Part shown: piece by piece, positions 46,366 to 55,585 of the stretch
Numbering within the stretch: the first letter of the stretch is position 1
Layout of the letters: each line of letters opens with the position of its first letter
From: Fidelibacterota bacterium
Lineage (GTDB): Bacteria; Fidelibacterota; UBA2242; JAFGTP01
Direction of reading: 5' to 3'
Assembly (NCBI GenBank): GCA_016934035.1
Contig: JAFGTP010000054.1
Location: forward strand, 359,872-423,871
DNA length: 64,000 bases
Notes under the pieces: generated by a model
What the model saw: the letters and a program-made list of their open reading frames with translations, nothing else
What the model was told of the DNA's origin: nothing
Database searches by the model: none
Made by a program: the position numbers and the translations under genes

Positions 46366-47541
46366 TCATAAATAGTAGGCGATTTCCTCGCCGAATTTCT
46401 GGGTTGTCAGCAATTCTCCGTAAGGTATGAAAGCATGCAGATCGGAAGTGACTTTTCGGTGACTGATCACCTTTTCCAGAGCATCGCGCAGGGCTTCGGC
46501 AGCCAGGGGCAGATTCAAATAATCCAGCATCATGGCTGCAGATAAGATCAGGCTGCCGGGATTGGCTTTTCCCTGTCCGGCTATGTCAGGTGCCGTGCCG
46601 TGGGTGGCTTCGAATAATGCCATTCGGGTCTGATAGTTGATATTGGCTCCCGGGGCCATGCCAATGCCGCCAACCATTGCAGCCGCCATATCGCTGATGT
46701 AATCTCCGTTAAGATTGGTGGTGGCAATGACAGAATATTGATAGGGCTTCAGCAGCAGATTTTGCAAAAATGCATCAGCAATGCAATCCTGAATGATAAC
46801 CTTGCCTTTGGCGTCCCCAGGACCGGTTATGGCTGAGAGAGCAATGGTCTGGTCTGAATATTCCTCTTTGGCCACTTCATAGCCCCACTTGCAAAAGGCC
46901 CCTTCGGTGAATTTCATAATGTTGCCTTTGTGGACCAGCGTAACGGAAGGCAGCTTTTTGTCAAGGGCAAACTGGATGGCGGCCCGGACCAGTCGCTTGC
47001 TTCCTTCTTCGGAGATGGGTTTGACACCCAAAGAAGAGGTCTCGGGAAAAAGAATGCCGGTTATTTTTAATTCCTGCAGCAGAAATTTTTTCATTTTTTC
47101 ATTGTCCTCAGTTCTTTGCATGAACTCGATTCCGGCATAAATATCTTCAGTGTTTTCGCGAAAAATATGTAAATCCACCTGTTCCGGAAATTTTACGGGC
47201 GAAGGAACGCCACAAAAGTATCTGACCGGACGGTAGCAGGTGTATAAATCCAGTTCCTGTCTCAGCTGGACATTCAGTGAACGGAAACCCTCTCCCACCG
47301 GTGTCGTCAGCGGGCCCTTGATGGCTACCGGGTGATTTTTTAGGGTTGCCAGGGTTTTTTCAGGCAGATATTCGCCGGTTTCTCTGAATGCTTTTTCACC
47401 AGCCAGGAGTTCAATCCACTCAATTTCAACCTGGTCGGAGTAATATTTATGGACGACTTCCTGAACAAGGTTTAGGGTGACTTGGGTGATTTCCTGTCCG
47501 ACACCGTCGCCCTGGATGAAGGGAATTTGTAATTTTTTCAT
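46366..47541 (-). CDS. icd: Isocitrate dehydrogenase, probably NAD-dependent
   Basis: Oxidative decarboxylation of isocitrate to 2-oxoglutarate. 391 aa. The phosphate-binding loop FRSLNVQLRQELDLY is the isocitrate type (not isopropylmalate or homoisocitrate). In the cofactor region HGTAPDIAGQGKANPGS, Asp, Ile and Ala replace the Lys344, Tyr345 and Val351 of the E. coli NADP enzyme. These replacements are the known mark of NAD-specific members. Metal-binding aspartates are in the region around ISDMAAAMVGG. It sits between acnA and gltA on the minus strand. Confidence 0.93.
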   Translation of the reverse strand: MKKLQIPFIQGDGVGQEITQVTLNLVQEVVHKYYSDQVEIEWIELLAGEKAFRETGEYLPEKTLATLKNHPVAIKGPLTTPVGEGFRSLNVQLRQELDLYTCYRPVRYFCGVPSPVKFPEQVDLHIFRENTEDIYAGIEFMQRTEDNEKMKKFLLQELKITGILFPETSSLGVKPISEEGSKRLVRAAIQFALDKKLPSVTLVHKGNIMKFTEGAFCKWGYEVAKEEYSDQTIALSAITGPGDAKGKVIIQDCIADAFLQNLLLKPYQYSVIATTNLNGDYISDMAAAMVGGIGMAPGANINYQTRMALFEATHGTAPDIAGQGKANPGSLILSAAMMLDYLNLPLAAEALRDALEKVISHRKVTSDLHAFIPYGELLTTQKFGEEIAYYL

Positions 47542-47616
47542 GTTTATGTCTCCTTTTTTATTGTTTTCTAAAACGATATACGATGTTTCACTTGGTCAGT
47601 AATGATGCGAAAGGCC

Positions 47617-49890
47617 CTATTTCAGTAATTTTATTTTAAAAACGTCAGCATTGCTCTGCTTCCGGGCGCGTTTGCGAATGTAATTCAGAGCGCTGCCCGC
47701 TTTGAACCATTCTGCCTGCAGCGGGTTGTAACTATGCCGTAATTCGATAAAATCCTTTTTGCCATTTTTGTGACCGATCTGGATAAACAACGGTTGGTCC
47801 GGCGTCAGTAATTCGATATTGGATACCCGGAAGGTGTCGGTTTCTTTGATTTTTTTATAGTCATCCTTGTTCGCAAAGGTGACAGCCAGAATTCCCTGCT
47901 TTTTTAGATTGGTTTCATGGATCCTTGCAAAGGATTTGGCCAGGACCACTTTGACGCCCAGAAATCTGGGCTCCATGGCGGCGTGTTCTCGGGAGGAGCC
48001 CTCGCCGTAATTTTCTTCCGCCACGATAATACTGCTGATATTTTTCTTTTTGTAATATTTGGCCACAAAGGCGATGGGTTCATATTCACCGGTTTCCGGG
48101 TTCAGAGTCAGGCCTTTTTCTCGAATGAAGTAATTGTGGGCGCCCAGGAGCAGGTTTTCGGAAATATTTTCAAGATGGCCGCGATATTTCAGCCAAAGCC
48201 CGGCCATGGAAATATGGTCGGTTGTACATTTGCCTTTGATTTTTACCAGTAATTTTAACGCATCAAAATCCCCTGGCGACATTTCAGGAAAGGAAGCAAG
48301 CAATTGGAGTCGCGTGGAATTTTTATCAATTTTTATTTCACAATCGTCCTTTTGCCTTTTGGGAACTGATACCGGAAACGGGCTGGCTGGCAATTGTTTT
48401 TTTTGAGGTGGTGATAATTTGATCTCAATTCCCAGATCGTTGGTCATGGTGTCTTTGTCCGGGTCAAAAGAGATTTTCCCGTTCAAAGCCAGAGCTGTGG
48501 CCAGTTCCGGTGATGTGATGAAGGCGTGGGTCAGCGGATTGCCATCATTTCTGCCGGCAAAATTTCGGTTGAAGGTCGTAATTATGGAATTTTTTCCGCT
48601 TTTTGCGGGCCTTTTCCATTGGCCGATACAGGGCCCGCAGGCATTGGACAAGAGTGTGCCGCCGGCTTCTTTAATGGTTGCAAAAAGGCCTTCTTTTTCA
48701 CAGATGTGCCGAATGCTTTCGGAACCCGGTGTGATGAGTAAACCGGTTTTCAGGGTCAATCCTTTTTCTTGGGCATCTTTCAAAATCTCCGCCACAGCCG
48801 AAAAATCTTCGTAGGAAGAGTTGGTACAACTGCCAATCAATACGGCAGAAACTTTCTTGGGATATTTCTCTTCAACAGCAATCTTCTTCATAGCCGATAT
48901 TTCATGGGCCCTGTCGGGTGTAAAGGGCCCGTTGATATGAGGCTTGAGTTCAGACAGATCAATCTCAATCACGTCATCAAAATAATCTTCCGGATTGTGC
49001 AAAATCTCATCATCTGCCTGCAAATCCTGTGAAAGGCTATCAGCTATATCAGCTATTTGATCCCGGTTGGTAATTTTTAAATATTCTGACATGGATTTGT
49101 CGTAGGGAAAAATCGATGTGGTGGCACCAACCTCCGCGCCCATATTACAGATCGTAGCCTTTCCGGTACAGGACAAAGTTGCGCATCCTTCCCCGAAATA
49201 TTCGATGATTTTATCGGTACCTCCTTTGGCGGTCAATATTCCCGCCAGTTTGAGGACCACATCTTTGGCGGATGCCCAGCCGGATAATTTTCCGGTCAGT
49301 CTAACGCCAATGATTTTTGGCATTTTGAGTTCCCAGGGTTCTCCTGCCATGACATCTACAGCGTCGGCGCCGCCAACGCCAATAGCAATCATAGCCAGTC
49401 CGCCGCCGTTTACAGTATGGGAATCGGTACCGATGATCATGCCGCCTGGGAAAAGATAGTTTTCCAGCAATATCTGGTGTATGATGCCAACACCGGGTGG
49501 CCAAAAATCAATGCCAAATTTATTGCAGGCACTTTCCAGAAATTCAAAAACTTCATGGTTTTCCTGCAGGGCATTCATAATGTCTTCACTGGCACCTTTT
49601 TCAGCCAAAATAAGATGGTCGCAATGGACGGATGCCGGAACAGCCGATTGGTTTTTGCCGGAATTTATGAATTGCAGTAAAGCCATTTGGGCCGTGGCAT
49701 CCTGCATGGCGACACGGTCGGGATAAAAGAAACAAAAATCGCGGCCCCGAACCGGGTCGGTAGGCAGGGCGGAATGGACGTAAAGTATCTTTTCAGTCAA
49801 TGTCAAGGGTCTGTTTATCCGCTGCCTCAGCACATCTATATTTTTCAAAAATTGTGTATAAAAATTTTTAATGATTTCAAAATCAATCAT
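47617..49890 (-). CDS. acnA: Aconitate hydratase
   Basis: Isomerises citrate to isocitrate. From the ATG at 49890 it is 757 aa, the length of mitochondrial-type aconitases. GGAGGAG five bases upstream supports this over the in-frame ATG at 49920. 4Fe-4S ligands are visible as Cys in LIGSCTNSSYED and the pair in NACGPCIGQW. The substrate region GTDSHTVNGGGL and the C-terminal swivelling domain with NYGEGSSREHAAMEP are intact. It is the first gene of the acnA-icd-gltA cluster, giving the oxidative path from oxaloacetate to 2-oxoglutarate. It is distinct from the two-subunit LeuCD at 4410-6368. Confidence 0.95.
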   Translation of the reverse strand: MIDFEIIKNFYTQFLKNIDVLRQRINRPLTLTEKILYVHSALPTDPVRGRDFCFFYPDRVAMQDATAQMALLQFINSGKNQSAVPASVHCDHLILAEKGASEDIMNALQENHEVFEFLESACNKFGIDFWPPGVGIIHQILLENYLFPGGMIIGTDSHTVNGGGLAMIAIGVGGADAVDVMAGEPWELKMPKIIGVRLTGKLSGWASAKDVVLKLAGILTAKGGTDKIIEYFGEGCATLSCTGKATICNMGAEVGATTSIFPYDKSMSEYLKITNRDQIADIADSLSQDLQADDEILHNPEDYFDDVIEIDLSELKPHINGPFTPDRAHEISAMKKIAVEEKYPKKVSAVLIGSCTNSSYEDFSAVAEILKDAQEKGLTLKTGLLITPGSESIRHICEKEGLFATIKEAGGTLLSNACGPCIGQWKRPAKSGKNSIITTFNRNFAGRNDGNPLTHAFITSPELATALALNGKISFDPDKDTMTNDLGIEIKLSPPQKKQLPASPFPVSVPKRQKDDCEIKIDKNSTRLQLLASFPEMSPGDFDALKLLVKIKGKCTTDHISMAGLWLKYRGHLENISENLLLGAHNYFIREKGLTLNPETGEYEPIAFVAKYYKKKNISSIIVAEENYGEGSSREHAAMEPRFLGVKVVLAKSFARIHETNLKKQGILAVTFANKDDYKKIKETDTFRVSNIELLTPDQPLFIQIGHKNGKKDFIELRHSYNPLQAEWFKAGSALNYIRKRARKQSNADVFKIKLLK

Positions 49891-50349
49891 TGACTCCTCC
49901 AAAATATCAGTTGTATACATACAAAGCAGATATCAATCAACTCTAAGTATTAATTCTCTACTCCCTGTACTTACAACCGACTTTTCTTCAAAATATTGGT
50001 GAAATGCCGGAAATCTCTCTTTTGCCCCGGTCGTTGTCATGAATTTTTCAACGATCAGTTTGGGTACATGAAATTTATAAATATTCACAAATTATGCAAG
50101 ATATTTTTAAATTTTTGTATTTATATTCAATTTTTTTGAATAAATATACTATTTAGTGAGGACTCCAAAAAATAGAATTTGTAAAAATACTAAGTTGCTT
50201 GCAAAGGGAGTGAAAAGTGCTCCTGGAGTTTTTTGGATTAGTTTGTAAGTTGCTAATATACAATAAAATGGCCGATGTATTGATTATTTTGTTTTGAATT
50301 GATATCTTCAATCATGGTTTTTATTTGAGAATGAATTTAAGTATTATTT
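49891..50349. other. Divergent intergenic region, acnA / kinase
   Basis: 459 bp, very AT-rich towards the right. ATTCAA (50125-50130) and TTGAAT (50136-50141) form a short hairpin flanked by near-palindromic TATTTAT/AAATATA. It should hold divergent promoters. No gene, tRNA or known repeat is seen. The kinase start at 50350 has no clear ribosome binding site. Confidence 0.45.
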
Positions 50350-52596
50350 ATGGACGAGTTAAAAGGGGATAATATATTTCTGAATATTATTACAGACTGG
50401 ATGCAACCTGGTTGTATTATCCATGATGGTAAAATTTTATATTTTAATAATGAATTTGCTGACCTTTGCGCCTATAGCGAAAAGGAAATACCGGAAATAA
50501 TTTTCAAGGGCCTGTTTTTTCAATCAGACTACAGTCCGGCTGATCTGGTGGCGATGATAAACAAAAAATCCACGGAATTTCTTTTTTTAAAACGGGCAAC
50601 AGGTGATTATATTCCGATCATCATCAGTATGCAGCCGTTTAAAAATGAAGGATCTTTCATCTTTCTTTCAGTGACGGATTTGATGGCTGTCGGGGCCAGT
50701 TCCTACCCGGAATTAAATTATTTTAACCTCTTTGAAAACAATCCGCTCGGGATAATTACCTTTGACCCGCAATTTAATATCCTTCGAACCAATGAGACAG
50801 CCAAATTGATGTTTGGTTTGAAGACGGATAAAGTATTCCTGAAGGATTTTGTGCCCCTGCAAAACCTTGAATTGATCGAGGAAAAATTGCATCGATGTTA
50901 TCATTTGGACCTTTCTGACGAACTGGTTGTTTCGTGTCAAAACCAGAAAAAGGATATACTTTACTGCAAATGGTTCATTGTGCCGAATAAAAAGAACCAG
51001 GGGTTGATTGCCTATATCAACGACATCACCGGCATGAAAACAGCCGAGCATAATCTTTATAAAGAAAAATCCAAGGTTGAGACCATTAACCAAAAGTTAA
51101 AAAAGGCCATTAAAGATGCCCGCAAACTGGCTTCGGAAGTCAGCTATGCCAATACTTCAAAAGCCAATTTTATCGCCAATATCAGTCATGAAATTCGCAC
51201 ACCGCTTAATGCAATCATGGGTTTTTCTGAGATTTTGGCAAAAGAAATTGAAAATTCCCAGCACCGGATTTTTTTAAATTCCATTATTCAGAGTGGCCGG
51301 TCTCTGCTGGAGATCATTAACAGTATTCTCGATTATTCCAAGTTGGAAGCCGGGAAACGAAAGGTTGAAAAATCGGAAATTCAACTGCACCGATTTATAG
51401 AAAATTCAATCAGGGTGTATCGGGAAATGTGCCACCAAAAAAAACTGGCCTTCAATTTTACCTTTGACAACGCTCTGCCTCAATATGTTGAATTAGATAA
51501 AAATCTGCTGGGCCAGATTCTGCGAAATTTGCTGGATAATGCAGTCAAATTTACCAGCGAAGGGTCAATACATCTGTCGCTTTCCAGCCTTTGGAAGGAT
51601 GAGGATTTTGTCGATCTGAAAATCCTGGTCCGGGACACCGGGATTGGCATTCCGGCTGATCAGCAGGAAAAAATATTTTTTCCCTTTTCCCAAAAAGATG
51701 ATCAGGTCCATGCCCAATACGGCGGAACTGGCCTGGGCCTTTCCATCGTACAAAAATCCGTGTCCCTGCTTTCCGGCCAGTTAGTATTGGAAAGCAAACC
51801 TGGAACCGGCACCACTTTCACCATTACACTGCCTCATATTTCTATCGCCAACAAGGAGGAATCCGTCGAAAAAATACAGTTGAATTCTGTAGGAATAAAC
51901 CGAATTCATTTTCAGGATAATCCGTTGCTGATTGCAGATAAAACCGATTTTACCCGTCATCTCATTAAAAATTATCTGAAAGATTACGCTTTTAAAATTT
52001 TTGAAGCAGAAAATAAGAATGAAATTCTCGAAAAACTTGAAAACATAAAACCGGCGGTCATGGTTCTCAATGAGGTGTTTTTGGAAGATACAACACTCAA
52101 AAGTCAATTGAAACAGGTGTGTGAAAAAAATAAAACGGCTGTGGTCCTGTTTGGAAATAAAAAGACAGAAAAGGAATATCCTTTTTGTAACCCGGATTTG
52201 TTCCTTTATATAGAAAAGCCCATTAATCAGGAAACCTTAATCAAAGGCATGGCCGGATTTTTGGATTTTAATATTGAAAGCAAAGGGATAAAGCCTCGGG
52301 ATCAGGGGATTCTGCCGGCCAGCATGCCAAAGGAAAGAATCGAAAGAATGGTCCATTTTCTCACTCAGGAATATTTACCCAAATGTCAGAACCTGCAGGA
52401 AAACCTGTTGCTGAATCAGGTTGAGGAATTATGTGTGGAAATATCAGACATAGCCGAGCAAAACACCCTTTGGATTTTAATCAACTGGACACGGGAATTA
52501 AATTCTGCCACGGAAAACTTTGAAATATTAAAAATAAAACAATTATTGGGGGACTTTTCCAATATTATTAAAGAAATTAATTTATTATTAAAATAG
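50350..52596 (+). CDS. Cytosolic PAS hybrid histidine kinase with inactive receiver
   Basis: 748 aa, no membrane helix. Two PAS-like domains (about 10-110 and 120-235) and a coiled coil lead into the kinase core. Its H-box is NISHEIRTPLNAIMGF with His280, followed by NLLDNAVKF, DTGIGIP and GGTGLGLSIV. A receiver-like domain follows (about 520-640), but its phospho-acceptor position is Asn574 (VLNEVF), while the Lys of YIEKPI is kept. The C-terminal roughly 95 residues are helical, like a modified phosphotransfer domain, without a clear His site. A stand-alone response regulator begins 12 bases downstream and is the likely phosphate acceptor. Confidence 0.88.
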   Translation: MDELKGDNIFLNIITDWMQPGCIIHDGKILYFNNEFADLCAYSEKEIPEIIFKGLFFQSDYSPADLVAMINKKSTEFLFLKRATGDYIPIIISMQPFKNEGSFIFLSVTDLMAVGASSYPELNYFNLFENNPLGIITFDPQFNILRTNETAKLMFGLKTDKVFLKDFVPLQNLELIEEKLHRCYHLDLSDELVVSCQNQKKDILYCKWFIVPNKKNQGLIAYINDITGMKTAEHNLYKEKSKVETINQKLKKAIKDARKLASEVSYANTSKANFIANISHEIRTPLNAIMGFSEILAKEIENSQHRIFLNSIIQSGRSLLEIINSILDYSKLEAGKRKVEKSEIQLHRFIENSIRVYREMCHQKKLAFNFTFDNALPQYVELDKNLLGQILRNLLDNAVKFTSEGSIHLSLSSLWKDEDFVDLKILVRDTGIGIPADQQEKIFFPFSQKDDQVHAQYGGTGLGLSIVQKSVSLLSGQLVLESKPGTGTTFTITLPHISIANKEESVEKIQLNSVGINRIHFQDNPLLIADKTDFTRHLIKNYLKDYAFKIFEAENKNEILEKLENIKPAVMVLNEVFLEDTTLKSQLKQVCEKNKTAVVLFGNKKTEKEYPFCNPDLFLYIEKPINQETLIKGMAGFLDFNIESKGIKPRDQGILPASMPKERIERMVHFLTQEYLPKCQNLQENLLLNQVEELCVEISDIAEQNTLWILINWTRELNSATENFEILKIKQLLGDFSNIIKEINLLLK

Positions 52597-52607
52597 AAAG
52601 ATTTAAA

Positions 52608-53240
52608 TTGGATAAAAATAAAAATGATATGAAGAAGCCAATTATTCTAATCGTTGAAGATTCTCAGACCAATATTCATGTTCTGGGTCGAATTTTAAAG
52701 GACCAGGATTATGAGTTGGCCTTTGCCACCAATGGCAAGGAAGGTTACCAGATGGCCATCAATGTAAAACCGGACTTGATTTTACTGGATATTATGATGC
52801 CGGTTATGGATGGTTTTGAAACCTGTAAAAAACTCAAAGCATTGGATTTAGTCAAAGATATTCCTGTTATCTTTCTCACTGCCAGGGGAAATGCTGATGA
52901 TATTGTTGCCGGATTTGAACTGGGGGCGGTGGATTATATTACCAAACCCTTTAATTCCCATGAACTCCTGGCCCGTGTCAAGACTCATCTCACACTTCAG
53001 CAAACAATAAAACAACTGAAACAAAGTTTGGATGAGATCAGAACCCTGAAGGGCTTATTGCCCATTTGTGCCAAATGTAAAAAAGTGAGGGATGATGAGG
53101 GCTACTGGCAGTCAGTGGAAAAATATATTTCAAGCCGCACGGACACCAAATTTACCCACAGTATCTGCCCCGACTGCCTGAAAGAATTGTACCCGGAATA
53201 CTACGATAAAAAGTATAAGGAAAATACAGATAATAAATAA
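52608..53240 (+). CDS. Response regulator with C-terminal zinc-ribbon-like module
   Basis: 210 aa. The receiver domain (about 10-128) has acidic residues VEDSQ, acceptor Asp61 in LLDIMMP, Thr in FLTARGN and Lys in ITKPF. After a coiled coil (about 130-150), a short module carries two Cys pairs, ICAKCKKVRDDEGYW and SICPDCLKELYPEYY. This tail is known in many sensory proteins, and its role is unclear. There is no DNA-binding or enzymatic output. The start at 52608 is TTG; an ATG at 52629 would remove only seven residues. It is co-transcribed with the upstream kinase. Confidence 0.88.
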   Translation: MDKNKNDMKKPIILIVEDSQTNIHVLGRILKDQDYELAFATNGKEGYQMAINVKPDLILLDIMMPVMDGFETCKKLKALDLVKDIPVIFLTARGNADDIVAGFELGAVDYITKPFNSHELLARVKTHLTLQQTIKQLKQSLDEIRTLKGLLPICAKCKKVRDDEGYWQSVEKYISSRTDTKFTHSICPDCLKELYPEYYDKKYKENTDNK

Positions 53241-53278
53241 ATTCACAACCTTCTTTAAATTTTTATAAAAAAACAAAA

Positions 53279-53310
53279 AGTCCCGAAAAACCGGGACTCA
53301 ATTTTTTCCA
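53279..53310. terminator. Bidirectional intrinsic terminator
   Basis: AGTCCCG (53279-53285) and CGGGACT (53292-53298) form a perfect 7-bp stem. It is preceded by A-runs and followed by CAATTTTTT, so it can end both the regulator transcript (+) and the rpmA transcript (-). Confidence 0.8.
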
Positions 53311-53327
53311 TTTTCCTCTGATAATTT

Positions 53328-53576
53328 TTAGAGGATATTGGCGAATTTTTTGTTGCCTGATTTGGTTGAGAAGTTGACAACACCGTCTTTTAATGCAAAC
53401 AGAGTATCGTCACCACCAATGCCAACATTCACACCAGGATGGATTTTTGTGCCACGTTGACGGACGATAATAGAACCGGCTTTTACGACTTCACCGGCAT
53501 ATCTTTTGACACCCAGCCTCTTGGCCTGACTGTCACGACCGTTATTTGTACTACCAACACCTTTTTTATGGGCCAT
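53328..53576 (-). CDS. rpmA: 50S ribosomal protein L27
   Basis: 82 aa, the full length of L27. It has the N-terminal [15 protein letters not shown], the QRGTKIHPG motif, and the central [15 protein letters not shown]. The tail reaches the peptidyl-transferase centre of the ribosome. The N-terminus begins directly with MAHKKG, without the cleaved extension found in some Firmicutes. It follows rplU with a 34-bp gap. Confidence 0.97.
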   Translation of the reverse strand: MAHKKGVGSTNNGRDSQAKRLGVKRYAGEVVKAGSIIVRQRGTKIHPGVNVGIGGDDTLFALKDGVVNFSTKSGNKKFANIL

Positions 53577-53610
53577 GATAACTCCTGATTTTTAATTCAT
53601 TATTGCAAAA

Positions 53611-53934
53611 TTAATTTGCAAAATCTTCAACTTTGATTAATGTGTAGTGCTGACGATGACCTTTTTTAACATCATAACGTTTTCTGCGTTTTTTCTTGAA
53701 AATGATAACTTTGGCTTCTCTGTCATGTCCAACAACTGTGGTTTTGATTTCACTATCTTCAAGATAGGGCTGACCAACAGTTACCACATCGCCTTTTCTG
53801 AGATATAAAATTTTATCAGCTGTATATTCAGCACCTTCTTCGAGGTTTAATTTAGGAACTCGAAGTTTTTTGCCAGGCTCTAAAATGACTTGTTTACCTG
53901 CGATTTCTGCGATTGCGTAATTTTCTCTTTTCAT
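53611..53934 (-). CDS. rplU: 50S ribosomal protein L21
   Basis: 107 aa, typical for L21. It begins NYAIAEIAGKQVILEPGK, then has the VVTVGQPYLED motif and the basic FKKKRRKRYDVKKGHRQ segment that contacts 23S rRNA. It is followed by rpmA, the usual pairing. rng lies 65 bp upstream on the same strand, an arrangement conserved in many bacteria. Confidence 0.97.
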   Translation of the reverse strand: MKRENYAIAEIAGKQVILEPGKKLRVPKLNLEEGAEYTADKILYLRKGDVVTVGQPYLEDSEIKTTVVGHDREAKVIIFKKKRRKRYDVKKGHRQHYTLIKVEDFAN

Positions 53935-53999
53935 TTTATCCTTTTTCTCCTATTCAATAAGGCGGGTAAATTTAAGCTGGTGATATTTCAATGTCAAGA

Positions 54000-55541
54000 T
54001 TAATATTTATCTGTTATTTCCACACCGCTTTTGATGGAAAAGACTTTAAAATCATCAATGTTGACAGTTGAGTCTTCTTTCAGTTTAATCCTGATCAAAT
54101 ATTTCCACTGCATCTTGATGATGAGATTTTTCTCATTCAGGCGCAGATAATTGGCCATTTCCGGATGGAGGTACAATTCCACTCTGCGCTCTTTGGATTG
54201 GGATTTGAAGCGGCGGAACCAACTTTCGATCTGGGTGACCAGGCTGCCTTTGGAAATGATTCTTCCGGATCCATGGCAAAGGGGACAGGGCTCGCTGACG
54301 GAATGCAAAAGATTAGGCCGGGTTCTTTGCCGGGTCATTTCCAGCAATCCAAAATCGGATATTTCCAAAATCGAAACGGCGGCTTTATCTTTTTTCAATT
54401 CTTTTCGCATTTCATTAAATACTTTTTTCCTGTTTTCATATTCCAGCATATCGATGAAATCAATAACGATCAGGCCGCCGATATCCCGAAGCCGCAGCTG
54501 TTTGGCAATTTCCTGGGCCGCCAGGATGTTGGTCTTCAGGGAAATTTTTTCGTGGTCTGTTTTGCTGATAAATTTTCCACTATTGACATCGATGGTAGCC
54601 ATGGCTTCCGTATGTTCGATGACGATAAATCCACCATTTTTCAGCCAGACTTTTTTCCGTAGGGATTTGCGGAATTCCTTTTCCACATTCATCTGATCAA
54701 ACATAGGAACATTGGATTTGTAAAGTTCAACCTTATCGGCATATTCCGGAGAAACCTGCTTCACATAGCTCATCAGACGACGATAGAGGTTTTTGTTGTC
54801 CACTAAAATTTGGGTAACATCTTTGGAGAGCACATCCCGCAGAATCGAAGAGGCCGTGGACATATCCTGGTAGACCAGGGTTTTGGCGGGTAATTTTCGA
54901 ACTTTTTCTTCGATTTTGTCCCAGGTTGTCAGAAGACTATTCAGATCCGATTCCAGGGCTTCGCGATCAGCCTCCTTGGTTACAGTACGGAGTATGATTC
55001 CCATTCCTTTTGGCTTAATTTCTTTGGCAATCTGACGCAATTCATCTCGTTGTTCACGATTTTTGATTTTTTTGGATATTCCCACATAGTTCACATAGGG
55101 GACCAAAACAATGAAGCGTCCGGCGATGCTCAGGTCTGTGGATACTCTTGCCCCTTTTTCTCCAAAAGGCTCTTTGATGACCTGAACCAGAATTTCCTGG
55201 CCCTTTTTTAATTTGACTTTATCCAGGTCGCGATTACTTTTTTTCTTGGTGTTTTGCTGAAGGTCATCGGTGTTGTCGTCTTCGATGTAGGTAATAAGAC
55301 TGCCGGCAGTGTTGGGGTCACTGACTTCGGCAAAGGGAAGAAAGGCGTTTTTTTCCTGCCCAATATCGACGAAGGCCGCCTGAATTCCTGAAATCACGTT
55401 TTCCACTTCCCCCTTGTAGATGTTGCCCACTGAGCGGGAGGTTTCAAAATTTTCCACGAAAAAATCGACTAATTCTCCATTTTCAAGTATAGCAACTCTG
55501 GTTTCACGGGCAGACTTGCTAATTAAAATACGTTTATCCAT
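54000..55541 (-). CDS. rng: Ribonuclease G
   Basis: An Rne/Rng-family endoribonuclease for rRNA 5' end maturation and mRNA decay. 513 aa without the long disordered tail of RNase E. The S1 domain (about 35-130) starts at SVGNIYKGEVENVISGIQAA. The catalytic core has IDVNSGKF and IDFIDM, carrying the two metal-binding aspartates. The zinc-link CPLCHGSGR lies near residue 420. A run of Lys/Asp-rich residues (about 85-105) is inserted within S1. It is preceded by the radical SAM gene (44-bp gap) and followed by rplU and rpmA. Confidence 0.94.
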   Translation of the reverse strand: MDKRILISKSARETRVAILENGELVDFFVENFETSRSVGNIYKGEVENVISGIQAAFVDIGQEKNAFLPFAEVSDPNTAGSLITYIEDDNTDDLQQNTKKKSNRDLDKVKLKKGQEILVQVIKEPFGEKGARVSTDLSIAGRFIVLVPYVNYVGISKKIKNREQRDELRQIAKEIKPKGMGIILRTVTKEADREALESDLNSLLTTWDKIEEKVRKLPAKTLVYQDMSTASSILRDVLSKDVTQILVDNKNLYRRLMSYVKQVSPEYADKVELYKSNVPMFDQMNVEKEFRKSLRKKVWLKNGGFIVIEHTEAMATIDVNSGKFISKTDHEKISLKTNILAAQEIAKQLRLRDIGGLIVIDFIDMLEYENRKKVFNEMRKELKKDKAAVSILEISDFGLLEMTRQRTRPNLLHSVSEPCPLCHGSGRIISKGSLVTQIESWFRRFKSQSKERRVELYLHPEMANYLRLNEKNLIIKMQWKYLIRIKLKEDSTVNIDDFKVFSIKSGVEITDKY

Positions 55542-55585
55542 TTTTAGAATTCCTTATACGATACCTCTATGTTCATTTTACCGGT

